From: Actinomycetota bacterium
GTDB taxonomy: Bacteria > Actinomycetota > Humimicrobiia > Humimicrobiales > Humimicrobiaceae
NCBI GenBank assembly: GCA_016870675.1
Contig: VGAU01000055.1
Span: 1-9,347 of the forward strand
DNA length: 9,347 nucleotides
Reading direction: 5' to 3'
A program made the position numbers and the translations under genes. The first letter of the stretch is position 1; every line of letters starts with the position of its first letter. Of this stretch, positions 1-5,861 are shown piece after piece. Below the pieces are notes generated by a model. It searched no databases and was not told the origin of the DNA. It saw nothing but the letters and a program-made list of their open reading frames with translations.

Positions 1-344
1 TCCTTTGTATAGATATTGGGTATGAAATTGCTTCTGGGCAGCACTGTACGGATTTGTGGCTCGTATACATCATAGCCGTGGTTTTTTAGATAGAGTGCAA
101 AGTTTTTCATAACTACTTCCTTGTTGTAGTGAGAGACAGGCCTTTCCTGTTTGTTGTAGATAAATTCATTTATCATTGGTTTTGTAAGGTTTATGCCACT
201 GTAGCCATTATAGAAGTAAAACCAATCAAAATGGCGTAAGTAATGCTCCTGCCGTTCGAATTTAAGACCTGTTTGTCTCTTTTCTTTGACATACTGAAAG
301 ATCATACCAGCCAGGTCACTTTTTAGATCATAAGTTGATTTCAT
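1..344 (-). CDS. Second tyrosine recombinase of the element, N-terminal part only (cut by window start)
   Basis: Identical to the product of 9004-9347. The ATG at 344 starts a protein beginning MKSTYDLKSDLAGMIF, and 114 codons are visible before the window edge. The visible part (for example EHYLRHFDWFYF around residues 34-45 and PVSHYNKEVVMKNFALYLKN around 72-91) has the helical layout of a recombinase N-terminal core-binding (SAM-like) domain; the catalytic domain is off the window. The start overlaps the 3' end of the upstream recombinase by 17 bp and has its own ribosome binding site GAGGAGG (357-363). In RIT elements this position is held by RitB, a tyrosine recombinase of roughly 300 aa. 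That identity rests on context and not on catalytic residues. Confidence 0.65.
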   Translation of the reverse strand, partial: MKSTYDLKSDLAGMIFQYVKEKRQTGLKFERQEHYLRHFDWFYFYNGYSGINLTKPMINEFIYNKQERPVSHYNKEVVMKNFALYLKNHGYDVYEPQIRTVLPRSNFIPNIYTK

Positions 345-1587
345 TTATTAAAAACACCTCCTCAGGATCAAGTGCGCATTTGCGCAGCCCTTCTATATCA
401 ATCTTAAGATAAATACTTGTGGTATTTATGTTTTTATGCCCCAATACCTCAGAGATAACCGGCAGTGATGCCTGCGCTTCAAGCATATTTTTTGCAAGTG
501 TGCTCCTTAGCGAATGCATTCCGTAACTTACACCCAGGGGAATAGCAAGACCTGCCTTTACCATGTAACGGCGCAGGGACTCATGAAATGAGGCTGTTTC
601 CCCAAAGGTATTATAGGGAGGTCTGTGCCTGACAAACAGCCTGTCACAGATTGTTTTAGGCCGCCCGTTTTTTAGGTAATCAATTATTGCCCAGCCTATA
701 TCATCTAAGATGGGCAGCTCAATGGGCTGTTTTGTCTTTACCATGTTTAGCGATATTGTTTTACGGTTCCAGTCAAGTGAGGAAAGCTTCATGGCCCTGA
801 TATCGCTTACTCTTAGTCCCAGACGCACCACCATAAGTATTATGGCATAGTCACGTTTTCCCTTTGGATCCTCCCGGTCGATGGCTTTTAGTAGTTTTAC
901 TATATCGGCTTTTTTCCATGCATGCGGAATTGAAGAATTTCTCATCACCCGGACTTTTGGAAGAAGCAGAGATAAATCAGTTAAGGTAAAACCATTCTGA
1001 TATATAAAGGAAAGATAATTTCTTAGAACATAAAGAATGGTGCCAATATATTTTACTGCGGCGCTATCATAGAGGGCCAGAAAGCCATCTATGTGCTTGA
1101 GTGTTATTTCATCTGATGAGCCAATGTAAACAGAATCAAGATAGTTTAAGAAAAGCTGCAGCTTGTCGGTATTTGAATTAATTGTTGCATTGGCGTATCC
1201 CCTGTGCCTGCATTCCTCCACAAACATCTCGTACTCACAGCTGAATCCTTCAGGGCATATAAACGGCTTTTTTATCCTTCTTTGCCGGTAAATAAACTTA
1301 CCTGTGTCAATATAGCAAAGCAGCAGATGCAATGGCTTCATTCGCCGATTGATGTTAGGATTAAGTGTTTTTTGGTTAAAGCTTTCAAGCTTCATACCTG
1401 TTTTTAGATAAATGTAGGCCAGGCAGACTTTTTCATCAACTTTGGATATTTTGTATTCGTTCAGGTACTTTTTGAACACGTTAAACGAATTTATATAATT
1501 CTTAAGTGTTCCAGGTGCCTGGCCCTGTTTTTCTAGTGAGGCAATAATGTATTCTATTGCCTCGTGAATGCTTTTGTTTTCATTCAT
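328..1587 (-). CDS. Tyrosine recombinase (first recombinase, RitA-like), 419 aa
   Basis: A site-specific DNA recombinase expected to catalyse excision and integration of its element through a phosphotyrosine intermediate. All six catalytic positions are visible (numbering from the upstream in-frame ATG at 1596): Arg262 in GLRVSDIR, Lys287/289 in VKTKQP, His361-x-x-Arg364 in MHSLRSTLA, His387 in LGHKNINTT and nucleophile Tyr396 in SIYLKID. Residues ~10-110 and ~120-215 look like two N-terminal core-binding segments, making it longer than XerC/D (~300 aa). I chose the ATG at 1587 because AGGAGG (1597-1602) ends 9 bases upstream of it, whereas it directly abuts the ATG at 1596. The gene overlaps the next recombinase by 17 bp (translational coupling). 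It is identical to 7761-9020. Confidence 0.88.
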   Translation of the reverse strand: MNENKSIHEAIEYIIASLEKQGQAPGTLKNYINSFNVFKKYLNEYKISKVDEKVCLAYIYLKTGMKLESFNQKTLNPNINRRMKPLHLLLCYIDTGKFIYRQRRIKKPFICPEGFSCEYEMFVEECRHRGYANATINSNTDKLQLFLNYLDSVYIGSSDEITLKHIDGFLALYDSAAVKYIGTILYVLRNYLSFIYQNGFTLTDLSLLLPKVRVMRNSSIPHAWKKADIVKLLKAIDREDPKGKRDYAIILMVVRLGLRVSDIRAMKLSSLDWNRKTISLNMVKTKQPIELPILDDIGWAIIDYLKNGRPKTICDRLFVRHRPPYNTFGETASFHESLRRYMVKAGLAIPLGVSYGMHSLRSTLAKNMLEAQASLPVISEVLGHKNINTTSIYLKIDIEGLRKCALDPEEVFLINEINL

Positions 1588-1631
1588 TGTAATCATCCTC
1601 CTATCTGGTTATGTAATAAATACATGAAACC

Positions 1632-1637
1632 ATTATA
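1632..1637 (-). promoter_or_regulatory. Possible -10 box for the element recombinase operon (left copy)
   Basis: TATAAT on the minus strand, the mirror of 7711-7716, with the same absent -35 and the same overlap with the element-end repeats. Confidence 0.4.
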
Positions 1638-1651
1638 GGGGTGATCAAAAT

Positions 1652-1733
1652 TAAAATGGTGAGTGATTTATACAAATACAGGGTAAAACCACACTAAAAA
1701 CCGATTCACTCACCATTTTACTTTACTCACCAT
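1652..1733 (-). repeat. Element end: three ATGGTGAGT boxes, left copy
   Basis: Mirror image of 7615-7696. The box ATGGTGAGT is read on the minus strand at 1725-1733 and 1708-1716 and in the opposite direction at 1656-1664. The outer two belong to 15-bp perfect inverted repeats (1706-1720 with 1652-1666) around a 39-bp centre. This is the kind of subterminal array expected to bind the recombinase at the element end. Confidence 0.6.
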
Positions 1734-1741
1734 ATTGCCTC

Positions 1742-1761
1742 AAATGGGGAGCTCCCCATTT
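1742..1761. repeat. 20-bp perfect palindrome at the left element/gene junction
   Basis: AAATGGGGAGCTCCCCATTT. The first two A bases belong to the element end (identity with the right arm stops at 1743) and the last TT belong to the recombinase fragment. The 16 bases in between (1744-1759) exactly fill the gap between the element end and the phenylalanine codon at 1760. There is no counterpart at the right junction. It may be a coupling sequence carried from a previous insertion site, or part of the true element terminus. Confidence 0.7.
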
Positions 1762-1909
1762 TCGCCACAGTTTTGCCACCCACCTGGTTGAAGCCGGGGT
1801 TGACCTTTTTAAGGTTCAAAAGCTGCTGGGCCATGCAAGCCTTGATACCACAAAAATCTATATTAATTTTAACAGCACACAGATGGCGAAAGCAGTCGAT
1901 AGGTTGTAG
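1760..1909 (+). pseudogene. C-terminal 49 codons of a tyrosine recombinase, cut off by the left element
   Basis: Translation from 1760 gives FRHSFATHLVEAGVDLFKVQ, then KLLGHASLDTTKIYINFNST and a short tail ending at TAG 1907-1909. This carries box II Arg-His, the LGH histidine and the nucleophile tyrosine (KIY) of XerC/D-type recombinases. No start codon or N-terminal domain precedes it: upstream is the 20-bp palindrome and the inverted arm. It fits in frame to the N-terminal piece that ends at 7604 (…HS + FRHSF…), so the two are probably halves of one ~343-aa protein. It is 87.5% identical in its last 144 bases to another fragment at 3933-4076. Confidence 0.85.
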
Positions 1910-2213
1910 GTATTAATATAATAAGTTATATAACTTAAAAGCTAAAGCATTATTAATCACTGATTATCCTTTTATATACAGAAAATATTTAGTAGGTAGA
2001 ATTTCTGAAAAATTCCTTATAACAGTTCTGAGGCGGGACCCAAGATGTTAAGGAATAAAAAGCATGAGCCAGGGTAAAAGATAACTTGGGGTTTTTCTTT
2101 TTTTAAAGAATTATTTTATATATTTTCTACCATTTTTTGTTGTATAAAATCATAGCTGAGTCGCGCAGTCTTCAGTATAGCCTTCAGTTGATTGTCCTAC
2201 TAATCTAAATATT
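1910..2213. other. Intergenic stretch, AT-rich, no gene seen
   Basis: The 304 bases between the recombinase fragment and the beta-flower gene hold no credible coding frame. They contain a short palindromic AAGTTATATAACTT (1923-1936) and the terminator-like structure at 2038-2103. The remaining sequence is AT-rich without recognisable sites. Confidence 0.5.
2038..2103 (+). terminator. Probable intrinsic terminator or small structured RNA 3' end
   Basis: CCCAAG (2039-2044) can pair with CTTGGG (2085-2090), closing a 40-base loop, and is followed at once by a T-rich run (2092-2103). It lies 130-190 bases after the stop of the recombinase fragment at 1909. The stem is short and the loop long, so it could equally be the 3' end of a structured leader or small RNA. 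I do not recognise a known riboswitch motif in it. Confidence 0.4.
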
Positions 2214-2576
2214 TCATACCATACCTTGTTTGAGTAAGCCGCTAAGGTCCTCATTGGAGTATGAGAGTTTGAGCGTTGGTCGTGCACTTGCGGCGTACCG
2301 AGCATGCTTTGCATGCTTAATGTATTTGGCATATTTGGCATGCCCTTCATAAACAGCATGAGAGCACTTATTACGAACTGATCCGACTCTGTATCCCTTA
2401 AGGTTATAGAGAACACCGTCAACAAACCAACCAAGATGACGTCCATTCCAACCAAATAGATTCTCGTCCACTATGTACGCAACTGCAGGGCAAGACCAGA
2501 GGTATATGGAGTGCTCATCATCGTCAGCGATATACGCGATTGGGTGGCCGTGACCATCATAAAGCGTGGTCTCCAC
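2214..2576 (-). CDS. Small protein with four beta-flower-like repeats and a tripeptide-repeat tail (120 aa)
   Basis: Start is GTG at 2576, six bases after AAAGGAG (2583-2589); a longer in-frame ORF from 2684 lacks such a site. Four similar ~13-residue units follow one another: TLYDGHGHPIAYIAD, SIYLWSCPAVAYIVD, NLFGWNGRHLGWFVDG and VLYNLKGYRVGSVRN, roughly residues 4-18, 23-36, 39-54 and 55-67. The shared pattern is aromatic-x-x-x-Gly-x-x-hydrophobic-Ala/Gly-aromatic. This resembles the 4-fold beta-flower domain family, whose biochemical role I cannot state. Residues 79-96 are six tandem tripeptides HAK YAK YIK HAK HAR YAA, encoded by a 54-bp low-complexity tract (2289-2342). Base composition is visibly higher in GC than the neighbours, suggesting separate acquisition. 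It is convergent with the recombinase fragment and divergent from the PIN operon. Confidence 0.65.
   Translation of the reverse strand: METTLYDGHGHPIAYIADDDEHSIYLWSCPAVAYIVDENLFGWNGRHLGWFVDGVLYNLKGYRVGSVRNKCSHAVYEGHAKYAKYIKHAKHARYAASARPTLKLSYSNEDLSGLLKQGMV
2289..2342 (-). repeat. Six tandem 9-bp codon triplets encoding [H/Y]A[K/R]
   Basis: On the minus strand the tract reads CAT GCC AAA, TAT GCC AAA, TAC ATT AAG, CAT GCA AAG, CAT GCT CGG, TAC GCC GCA. The units differ at silent positions, so this is an older, drifted 9-bp expansion at the C-terminus of the beta-flower protein. Confidence 0.7.
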
Positions 2577-2646
2577 GTTTATCTCCTTTCGCTCAAACAA
2601 TTCGGTTAAACGTTTTATGTGCAATAAATAACTAAAAATTTCCGTG

Positions 2647-2652
2647 ATTATA
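2647..2652 (-). promoter_or_regulatory. Possible -10 box for the beta-flower gene
   Basis: TATAAT on the minus strand, about 70 bases before the GTG start. The nearest -35-like TTGATT (2664-2669) is too close (11-base spacer), so support is weak. Confidence 0.3.
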
Positions 2653-2895
2653 AAATATTTTAAAATCAAATAAATCACTAGCATTCAAATCCGCTTTCAA
2701 CCGATTTTTATACTAATTTTTTAGACTTTAAATATTTTAAAACTTAATTCATTTTATAATAAATCGTTTAGTATGCAAATAATTAGAAAAACAGCTAGGA
2801 GGGCGTGTTACTCAACTCAATTATAGTTGTGTATTTTACATTACTCTTAGCTTTCTAAAATGCTTTTTCTAGATATGCCTTTATTGTGTTATTTT

Positions 2896-2904
2896 TGCTA
2901 TAAT
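2896..2904 (+). promoter_or_regulatory. Extended -10 promoter of the PIN operon
   Basis: TGCTATAAT is a perfect TG-N extended -10 element, 30 bases before the ATG at 2935, giving a leader of about 24 bases. No convincing -35 box precedes it, which is normal for extended -10 promoters. The longer ORF start at 2860 would lie upstream of this promoter, which supports the 2935 start. Confidence 0.6.
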
Positions 2905-2934
2905 TTAAAAAAAGGTAAAACTAGAGGAGATATA

Positions 2935-3198
2935 ATGATAGGTGTAAAAGAAGCTGCTAAAAATGCATATGAATATATGAAAGAAATACCAGGTTTTGAG
3001 GAAAGAATAGATATAGTAGTAGAAGAAGTAGAACTATCGGAAGATGAATCAACAGGTAAAAAATATTGGTTAATAACATTAGGATATCCAGTAGGTTTTA
3101 ATATCTTACAACCAACATCTCGATCTAAAGAGTATAAAATATTTAAAGTTGATGCCGATACCGGTGAGGTTCTTTCAATGAAAATCCGGAATATTTAA
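2935..3198 (+). CDS. Small PepSY-like protein, putative partner/antitoxin of the PIN protein (87 aa)
   Basis: Begins MIGVKEAAKNAYEYMKEIPG and has an acidic middle (VVEEVELSEDES). It ends with KYWLITLGYPVGF and YKIFKVDADTGEVLSMKIR, an alpha-beta pattern whose last segment matches the PepSY-type signature (hydrophobic-x-V/I-D-A-x-T-G-E-V). There is no signal peptide or membrane helix, so it should be cytoplasmic, unlike most PepSY proteins. The start ATG 2935 is supported by AGAGGAG (2923-2929) five bases upstream and by the promoter at 2896-2904. The stop overlaps the next start by one base (TAATG), so the two are translationally coupled. Its place directly before a PIN-domain gene suggests an antitoxin or regulatory partner, though it has no recognisable DNA-binding motif. 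The pairing role is inference. Confidence 0.7.
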   Translation: MIGVKEAAKNAYEYMKEIPGFEERIDIVVEEVELSEDESTGKKYWLITLGYPVGFNILQPTSRSKEYKIFKVDADTGEVLSMKIRNI

Positions 3199-3701
3199 TG
3201 ATTAATACTTATGTTGAACAATTATTAATAGAATATAAAAATAAAGGCGCAATAATTGATACGCCTTTATTATTGCTATATTTTATTGGTAAATATGATA
3301 TTAATAGAATTAGAACTTTTAAAAGAACAGAAATATATTCAGAGGAAGAATTCTATATAATCGGTAATCTTATATTAGGGCACTTTTCTAAAATATTAAC
3401 AACACCAAATATTTTAACTGAGATTAGCAATCTTTCAGGTCAATTAAAAGATAAAGAAAAATTTTATGAAAAACTAAAAACTGAAATTAATATACTTGAT
3501 GAGAAATATTTTCCAAGTAAAACTTTATGTGAAAATGAAAAATTTAGTGAATTTGGCTTAACAGATATATCTATAAAGTTTTTAGCTAATAAAGAATACT
3601 TAATTATTACAGATGATTTACCATTCGTTAATTTCTTAGAAAACAAAAAAATTCCTGTAATAAACTGGAATCATATAAAAACAATGACTTTTACCCATTA
3701 A
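3198..3701 (+). CDS. PIN-domain protein, putative ribonuclease toxin (167 aa)
   Basis: PIN domains are Mg2+-dependent RNases with clustered acidic residues. Here Asp21 sits in the first strand (AIIDTPLLLLYF), Glu75 in TTPNILTEISNLS, Asp123 in GLTDISIKFLA, and Asp139/Asp140 in LIITDDLPFVNFL, followed by the closing strand IPVINW. Order and spacing fit a PIN fold. The length is somewhat above the ~130 aa of VapC toxins, with an insert around residues 80-110. The ATG overlaps the stop of the upstream PepSY-like gene, with only a weak ribosome binding site, so translation probably depends on coupling. No terminator follows directly; the next sequence is IS3 debris. Whether it acts as a growth-inhibiting toxin, a defence nuclease or a housekeeping RNase cannot be told from the sequence. 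Confidence 0.72.
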   Translation: MINTYVEQLLIEYKNKGAIIDTPLLLLYFIGKYDINRIRTFKRTEIYSEEEFYIIGNLILGHFSKILTTPNILTEISNLSGQLKDKEKFYEKLKTEINILDEKYFPSKTLCENEKFSEFGLTDISIKFLANKEYLIITDDLPFVNFLENKKIPVINWNHIKTMTFTH

Positions 3702-3761
3702 GGATAAATCTTTACTTTGACTTTTCCCCCAAAAACTGGTCCATTCATAATGTTAGTTTTT

Positions 3762-3792
3762 GCGAGGGTCCCCCATTTATTGGACACATAGA
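3762..3792 (-). repeat. 31-bp direct repeat, copy 1 (in IS3 remnant)
   Basis: Identical to 3861-3891, starting GCGAGGGTCCCCC on the plus strand and encoding YSMCPINGGPS on the minus strand. The offset is 99 bp, a whole number of codons. Confidence 0.9.
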
Positions 3793-3860
3793 GTAGATAC
3801 TTGAGTTAAGATGCATCTTTTCAAACTCTATTGGTGATTTATAGCCTAATGCTGAATGTA

Positions 3861-3891
3861 GCGAGGGTCCCCCATTTATTGGACACATAGA
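3861..3891 (-). repeat. 31-bp direct repeat, copy 2 (upstream edge of IS3 remnant)
   Basis: An exact second copy of 3762-3792 joined directly to the LHSALGYKS codons. The sequence beyond 3891 shares nothing with that beyond 3792, so this is a short duplication and not a second insertion sequence. Confidence 0.9.
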
Positions 3892-3908
3892 AAGGACCAG
3901 AAAAATGA

Positions 3909-4076
3909 AGTTACAACACGCACAGCTTCAGACACAGCTTTGCCACTCACCTAGTTGAAACCGGGGTTGATCTTTTTAAGGTTCAGAAACTGCTGGGCCA
4001 TGCAAGCCTGGATACTACAAAGATTTATATTAATTTTAACAGTTCACAGATGGCTAAGGCTATTGATAGGTTGTAG
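3909..4076 (+). pseudogene. Second C-terminal fragment of a tyrosine recombinase (55 codons)
   Basis: Translates as SYNTHSFRHSFATHLVETG, continuing VDLFKVQKLLGHASLDTTKI and YINFN, and ends at TAG 4074-4076. It contains box II (HSFRH), the LGH histidine and the nucleophile Tyr. A stop codon precedes it in frame at 3906-3908, and the IS3 remnant lies immediately upstream, so the catalytic N-terminal part is lost. Compared with 1766-1909 it has 18 differences in 144 bases without gaps; 14 are silent and only three residues change (A/T, T/S, V/I). Both fragments therefore descend from genes that diverged while still under selection. Confidence 0.85.
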
Positions 4077-4404
4077 ACAGGGGTATGACAGTTATAGAAT
4101 ATAAAAACTAATAATGGGATGCCAGTTAATCCTAGAATATTTTTACCTTAAAATAATCTACCTTCGTACTTATTAAATTTTATTCTTTTGTTTATAACTT
4201 GTAACCCTGATAAAATAGTACATAAATCTCTGGTAAATAAAATACAAATTCCTTAAGGTGAAAATTTAGTATAGAAATATTAGATAAATTTATGCACCTT
4301 TAAAAAATTTATGAATACAGATTTATTTTAAGTAAGTTTTAAAATAGCACTTTTAAAACTCTTTATATAAGATTTTCATTTGTTAGAGGTGATTATTATA
4401 TAAA
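4077..4404. other. AT-rich intergenic region upstream of the HEPN gene, with an imperfect inverted repeat
   Basis: No coding frame is visible. TTAAGGTGAAAATTTA (4253-4268) is an imperfect inverted match to the stretch around 4285-4303 (AAGGTGCATAAATTTA on the other strand). This could form a hairpin or serve as an operator about 100-150 bases before the gene. TATAAG (4366-4371) is a possible -10 about 35 bases before the start, without a clear -35. Confidence 0.4.
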
Positions 4405-5766
4405 TTGTGGCAATTATCTGAAAAAGGAAAATTAGAATTTATTGATGACAAGTTTTACATTGAGGGTATTGATGGGAGATTAGTTCAGCAGGACACTAAT
4501 AACCCAAAAATATATAATGGTTCTTTTATTATCCGTCAAAGATCAAGAGCTTTTGAAATTACTGTCTTCATCCCTGATATAGATCCAAATAGTTTAATCA
4601 AAAATAGTATGCAAAATGGATTAAAAACTGGCAGTATAATTCCTGAGAGTCATTACTATATTTTAGAGGGACTGGATTTAAAAGGAAGAAAATGGTATTC
4701 AAATGAGTTTTATCCAAGTTTCCATACTCATATAAATTATCGTGGCGCTCTTTTTAAAGGAGCTGCACAGGAAATATATTTTGAAAGAAAAACTGATTCA
4801 GCTAATATAAATAAAATTCATCTAGATTTTTTAGATTCATTTAATATACCAGCACATGAATTTACTGAAACTATTATACGTTCTGGTAAGAAAGAGAAAA
4901 AAAAGTTTACCCGAAATGTGTGGAGATTTAAAGACGGTGATATAAGTTATACATTTACAAATGAAACTTATGGTTTAAGCGTAGATGTTGAAAACAATAG
5001 AGCATTCCCTTCTGATTTTATTTCATATATTAACGAAACACTGTGGTTTGTTTTTGCACGCCTTATACATCCTTCGATTGAAATAGAGAGAAAAAATAAT
5101 AGTGTAAAATGTTTATTACGGGTTCTAGAGAAACCTAGGCTTACACCATTGCTTAGCCCGTTAATCAGGTTAGATCATATTAATGCACCAACTATAGCAA
5201 AAGAAATGTTCATTAAATACATAAGATATATTTCAAAAAATAAAAGTGAACTACTTCATCCGATTTCTGTAGAATTAAAAAAGGTTATCCGTGCAAGCCA
5301 ACATTCTCTAGATGCCCAGTCTTTGTTCGTAGCTGTTGCAGTTGAAGCGATTCTTAAATCACAATATCCTGAGATTGATATAAAAGAAGAAGAAGAAAAT
5401 GAAGAAATTGATTTGGTGCAAGAAAATATTAAGAATTTTGATATCTCAAGTAGATTAAAAGATAGATTAACAGGTTTAATAGGAGCAATGAAAAAGTCTC
5501 ACCCCAAAAATAAGTTAATTCAATTAAAAGAACGTGGAGTTATTAATGAAGAACATATTAAAGCCTGGGAACGTTTACGCCATACTGTAACTCATGGGGA
5601 CATTGATAGTATAAATTTTAATGATAGATGTAATCTTTGTAGTGTGGTTAGTCAATTAATGTATTTACTTGTTTTTGATTTAGTTGGCTACAAAGGCATA
5701 TTTACAGATTACACGAAAGAAGGTTACCCGGATTTACATTTCCCATTTCGGTTTAAAAAAAGTTAG
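4405..5766 (+). CDS. Putative ApeA-like HEPN-domain protein, candidate abortive-infection nuclease (453 aa)
   Basis: The N-terminal ~240 residues are rich in predicted beta strands (KLEFIDDKFYIEG, AFEITVFIPDI, ISYTFTNETYGLSVDV). The C-terminal half (~260-430) is helical: LDAQSLFVAVAVEAILKSQY, a charged linker (KEEEENEEI), RLKDRLTGLIGAM, then AWERLRHTVTHGDID. In the last segment Arg392 and His397 form RX4H, the catalytic motif of HEPN ribonucleases. It ends GYKGIFTDYTKEGYPDLHFPF. Beta-rich front plus C-terminal HEPN matches the ApeA/Apea-like family of single-gene anti-phage proteins; family assignment is from memory of the pattern. The start is TTG 4405, about 13 bases after AGAGGTG (4385-4391), a long spacer that leaves the start uncertain. 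It is a single gene closed by the terminator at 5794-5821. Confidence 0.6.
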   Translation: MWQLSEKGKLEFIDDKFYIEGIDGRLVQQDTNNPKIYNGSFIIRQRSRAFEITVFIPDIDPNSLIKNSMQNGLKTGSIIPESHYYILEGLDLKGRKWYSNEFYPSFHTHINYRGALFKGAAQEIYFERKTDSANINKIHLDFLDSFNIPAHEFTETIIRSGKKEKKKFTRNVWRFKDGDISYTFTNETYGLSVDVENNRAFPSDFISYINETLWFVFARLIHPSIEIERKNNSVKCLLRVLEKPRLTPLLSPLIRLDHINAPTIAKEMFIKYIRYISKNKSELLHPISVELKKVIRASQHSLDAQSLFVAVAVEAILKSQYPEIDIKEEEENEEIDLVQENIKNFDISSRLKDRLTGLIGAMKKSHPKNKLIQLKERGVINEEHIKAWERLRHTVTHGDIDSINFNDRCNLCSVVSQLMYLLVFDLVGYKGIFTDYTKEGYPDLHFPFRFKKS

Positions 5767-5793
5767 AGATAATACAAATTTTATAATTGTTAC

Positions 5794-5821
5794 AAAAAGG
5801 TAAACCCAGGTTTACCTTTTT
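5794..5821. terminator. Bidirectional intrinsic terminator between the HEPN gene and mobC
   Basis: AAAAAGGTAAAC and GTTTACCTTTTT form a perfect 12-bp stem with a four-base loop (CCAG). A-runs and T-runs on the two flanks let it work on both strands for the convergent genes ending at 5766 and 5862. Confidence 0.9.
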
Positions 5822-5861
5822 ATTATATTGCTTTTAATAACTTTATAAGCTAATGATCTAA

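Larger units (their letters stand above)
1..1743 (-). mobile_element. Left arm: 5' part of a RIT-like multi-recombinase transposon, inverted copy of 7605-9347
   Basis: Position i in this arm is the complement of position 9348-i. The arm carries the same start, genes and end as the right arm, with no indel (mirror coordinates are exact and the encoded proteins are identical). The match stops at 1743, where the right arm stops at 7605. The element is read on the minus strand: end repeats (1652-1733), a complete tyrosine recombinase (328-1587), then a truncated overlapping second recombinase. Several consecutive overlapping tyrosine recombinase genes are the hallmark of recombinase-in-trio (RIT) elements and of Tn554-type elements; the third gene and the other element end would lie outside the window. 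The RIT assignment is inference from architecture. Confidence 0.75.
2577..2934. other. Divergent intergenic region between the beta-flower gene and the PIN operon
   Basis: A very AT-rich 358-base stretch. It holds the ribosome binding site of the minus-strand gene (2583-2589), a possible minus-strand -10 (2647-2652), and the plus-strand extended -10 promoter at 2896-2904. A TATAAT also occurs at 2755-2760 on the plus strand, without a matching -35. I see no RNA gene or coding frame. Confidence 0.5.
3715..3891 (-). pseudogene. 3' end of an IS3-family transposase (insertion sequence remnant)
   Basis: On the minus strand the frame ending at TGA 3745-3747 reads LHSALGYKSPIEFEKMHLN, then SSIYSMCPINGGPSQKLTL. 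This is the characteristic C-terminus (xSALGYxSPxEFE) of IS3-family integrase-type transposases. The DDE catalytic core and the 5' end are gone. Just beyond the stop, minus-strand TGGACCAGTTTTTGGGGGAA (about 3724-3743) looks like the insertion sequence's right inverted repeat. Upstream, the peptide SMCPINGGPS is repeated in frame (see direct repeats), replacing the expected sequence before LHSAL. The remnant sits between the PIN gene and a recombinase fragment. Confidence 0.8.

Noticed and set aside
1204..1407. Open frame opposite the recombinase gene (and its mirror at 7941-8144)
   Set aside because: It lies wholly inside the complete recombinase on the other strand, with no ribosome binding site and no family resemblance.
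2031..2103. Riboswitch or T-box leader
   Set aside because: No conserved aptamer or T-box core is recognisable and no gene follows on the plus strand for over 800 bases; kept only as a terminator-like structure.
2150..2455. 101-codon minus-strand frame overlapping the beta-flower gene
   Set aside because: No ribosome binding site and odd composition (Met-rich from the repeat tract). The overlapping frame from GTG 2576 has a strong site and clear internal repeats.
3464..3646. 60-codon minus-strand frame inside the PIN gene
   Set aside because: A shadow of an AT-rich coding region without a start signal.
3762..3891. Two 31-bp repeats with a 68-bp gap, resembling a minimal CRISPR
   Set aside because: Only two copies, the gap encodes IS3 transposase sequence, the repeat itself is coding in the same frame, and no cas genes are present.
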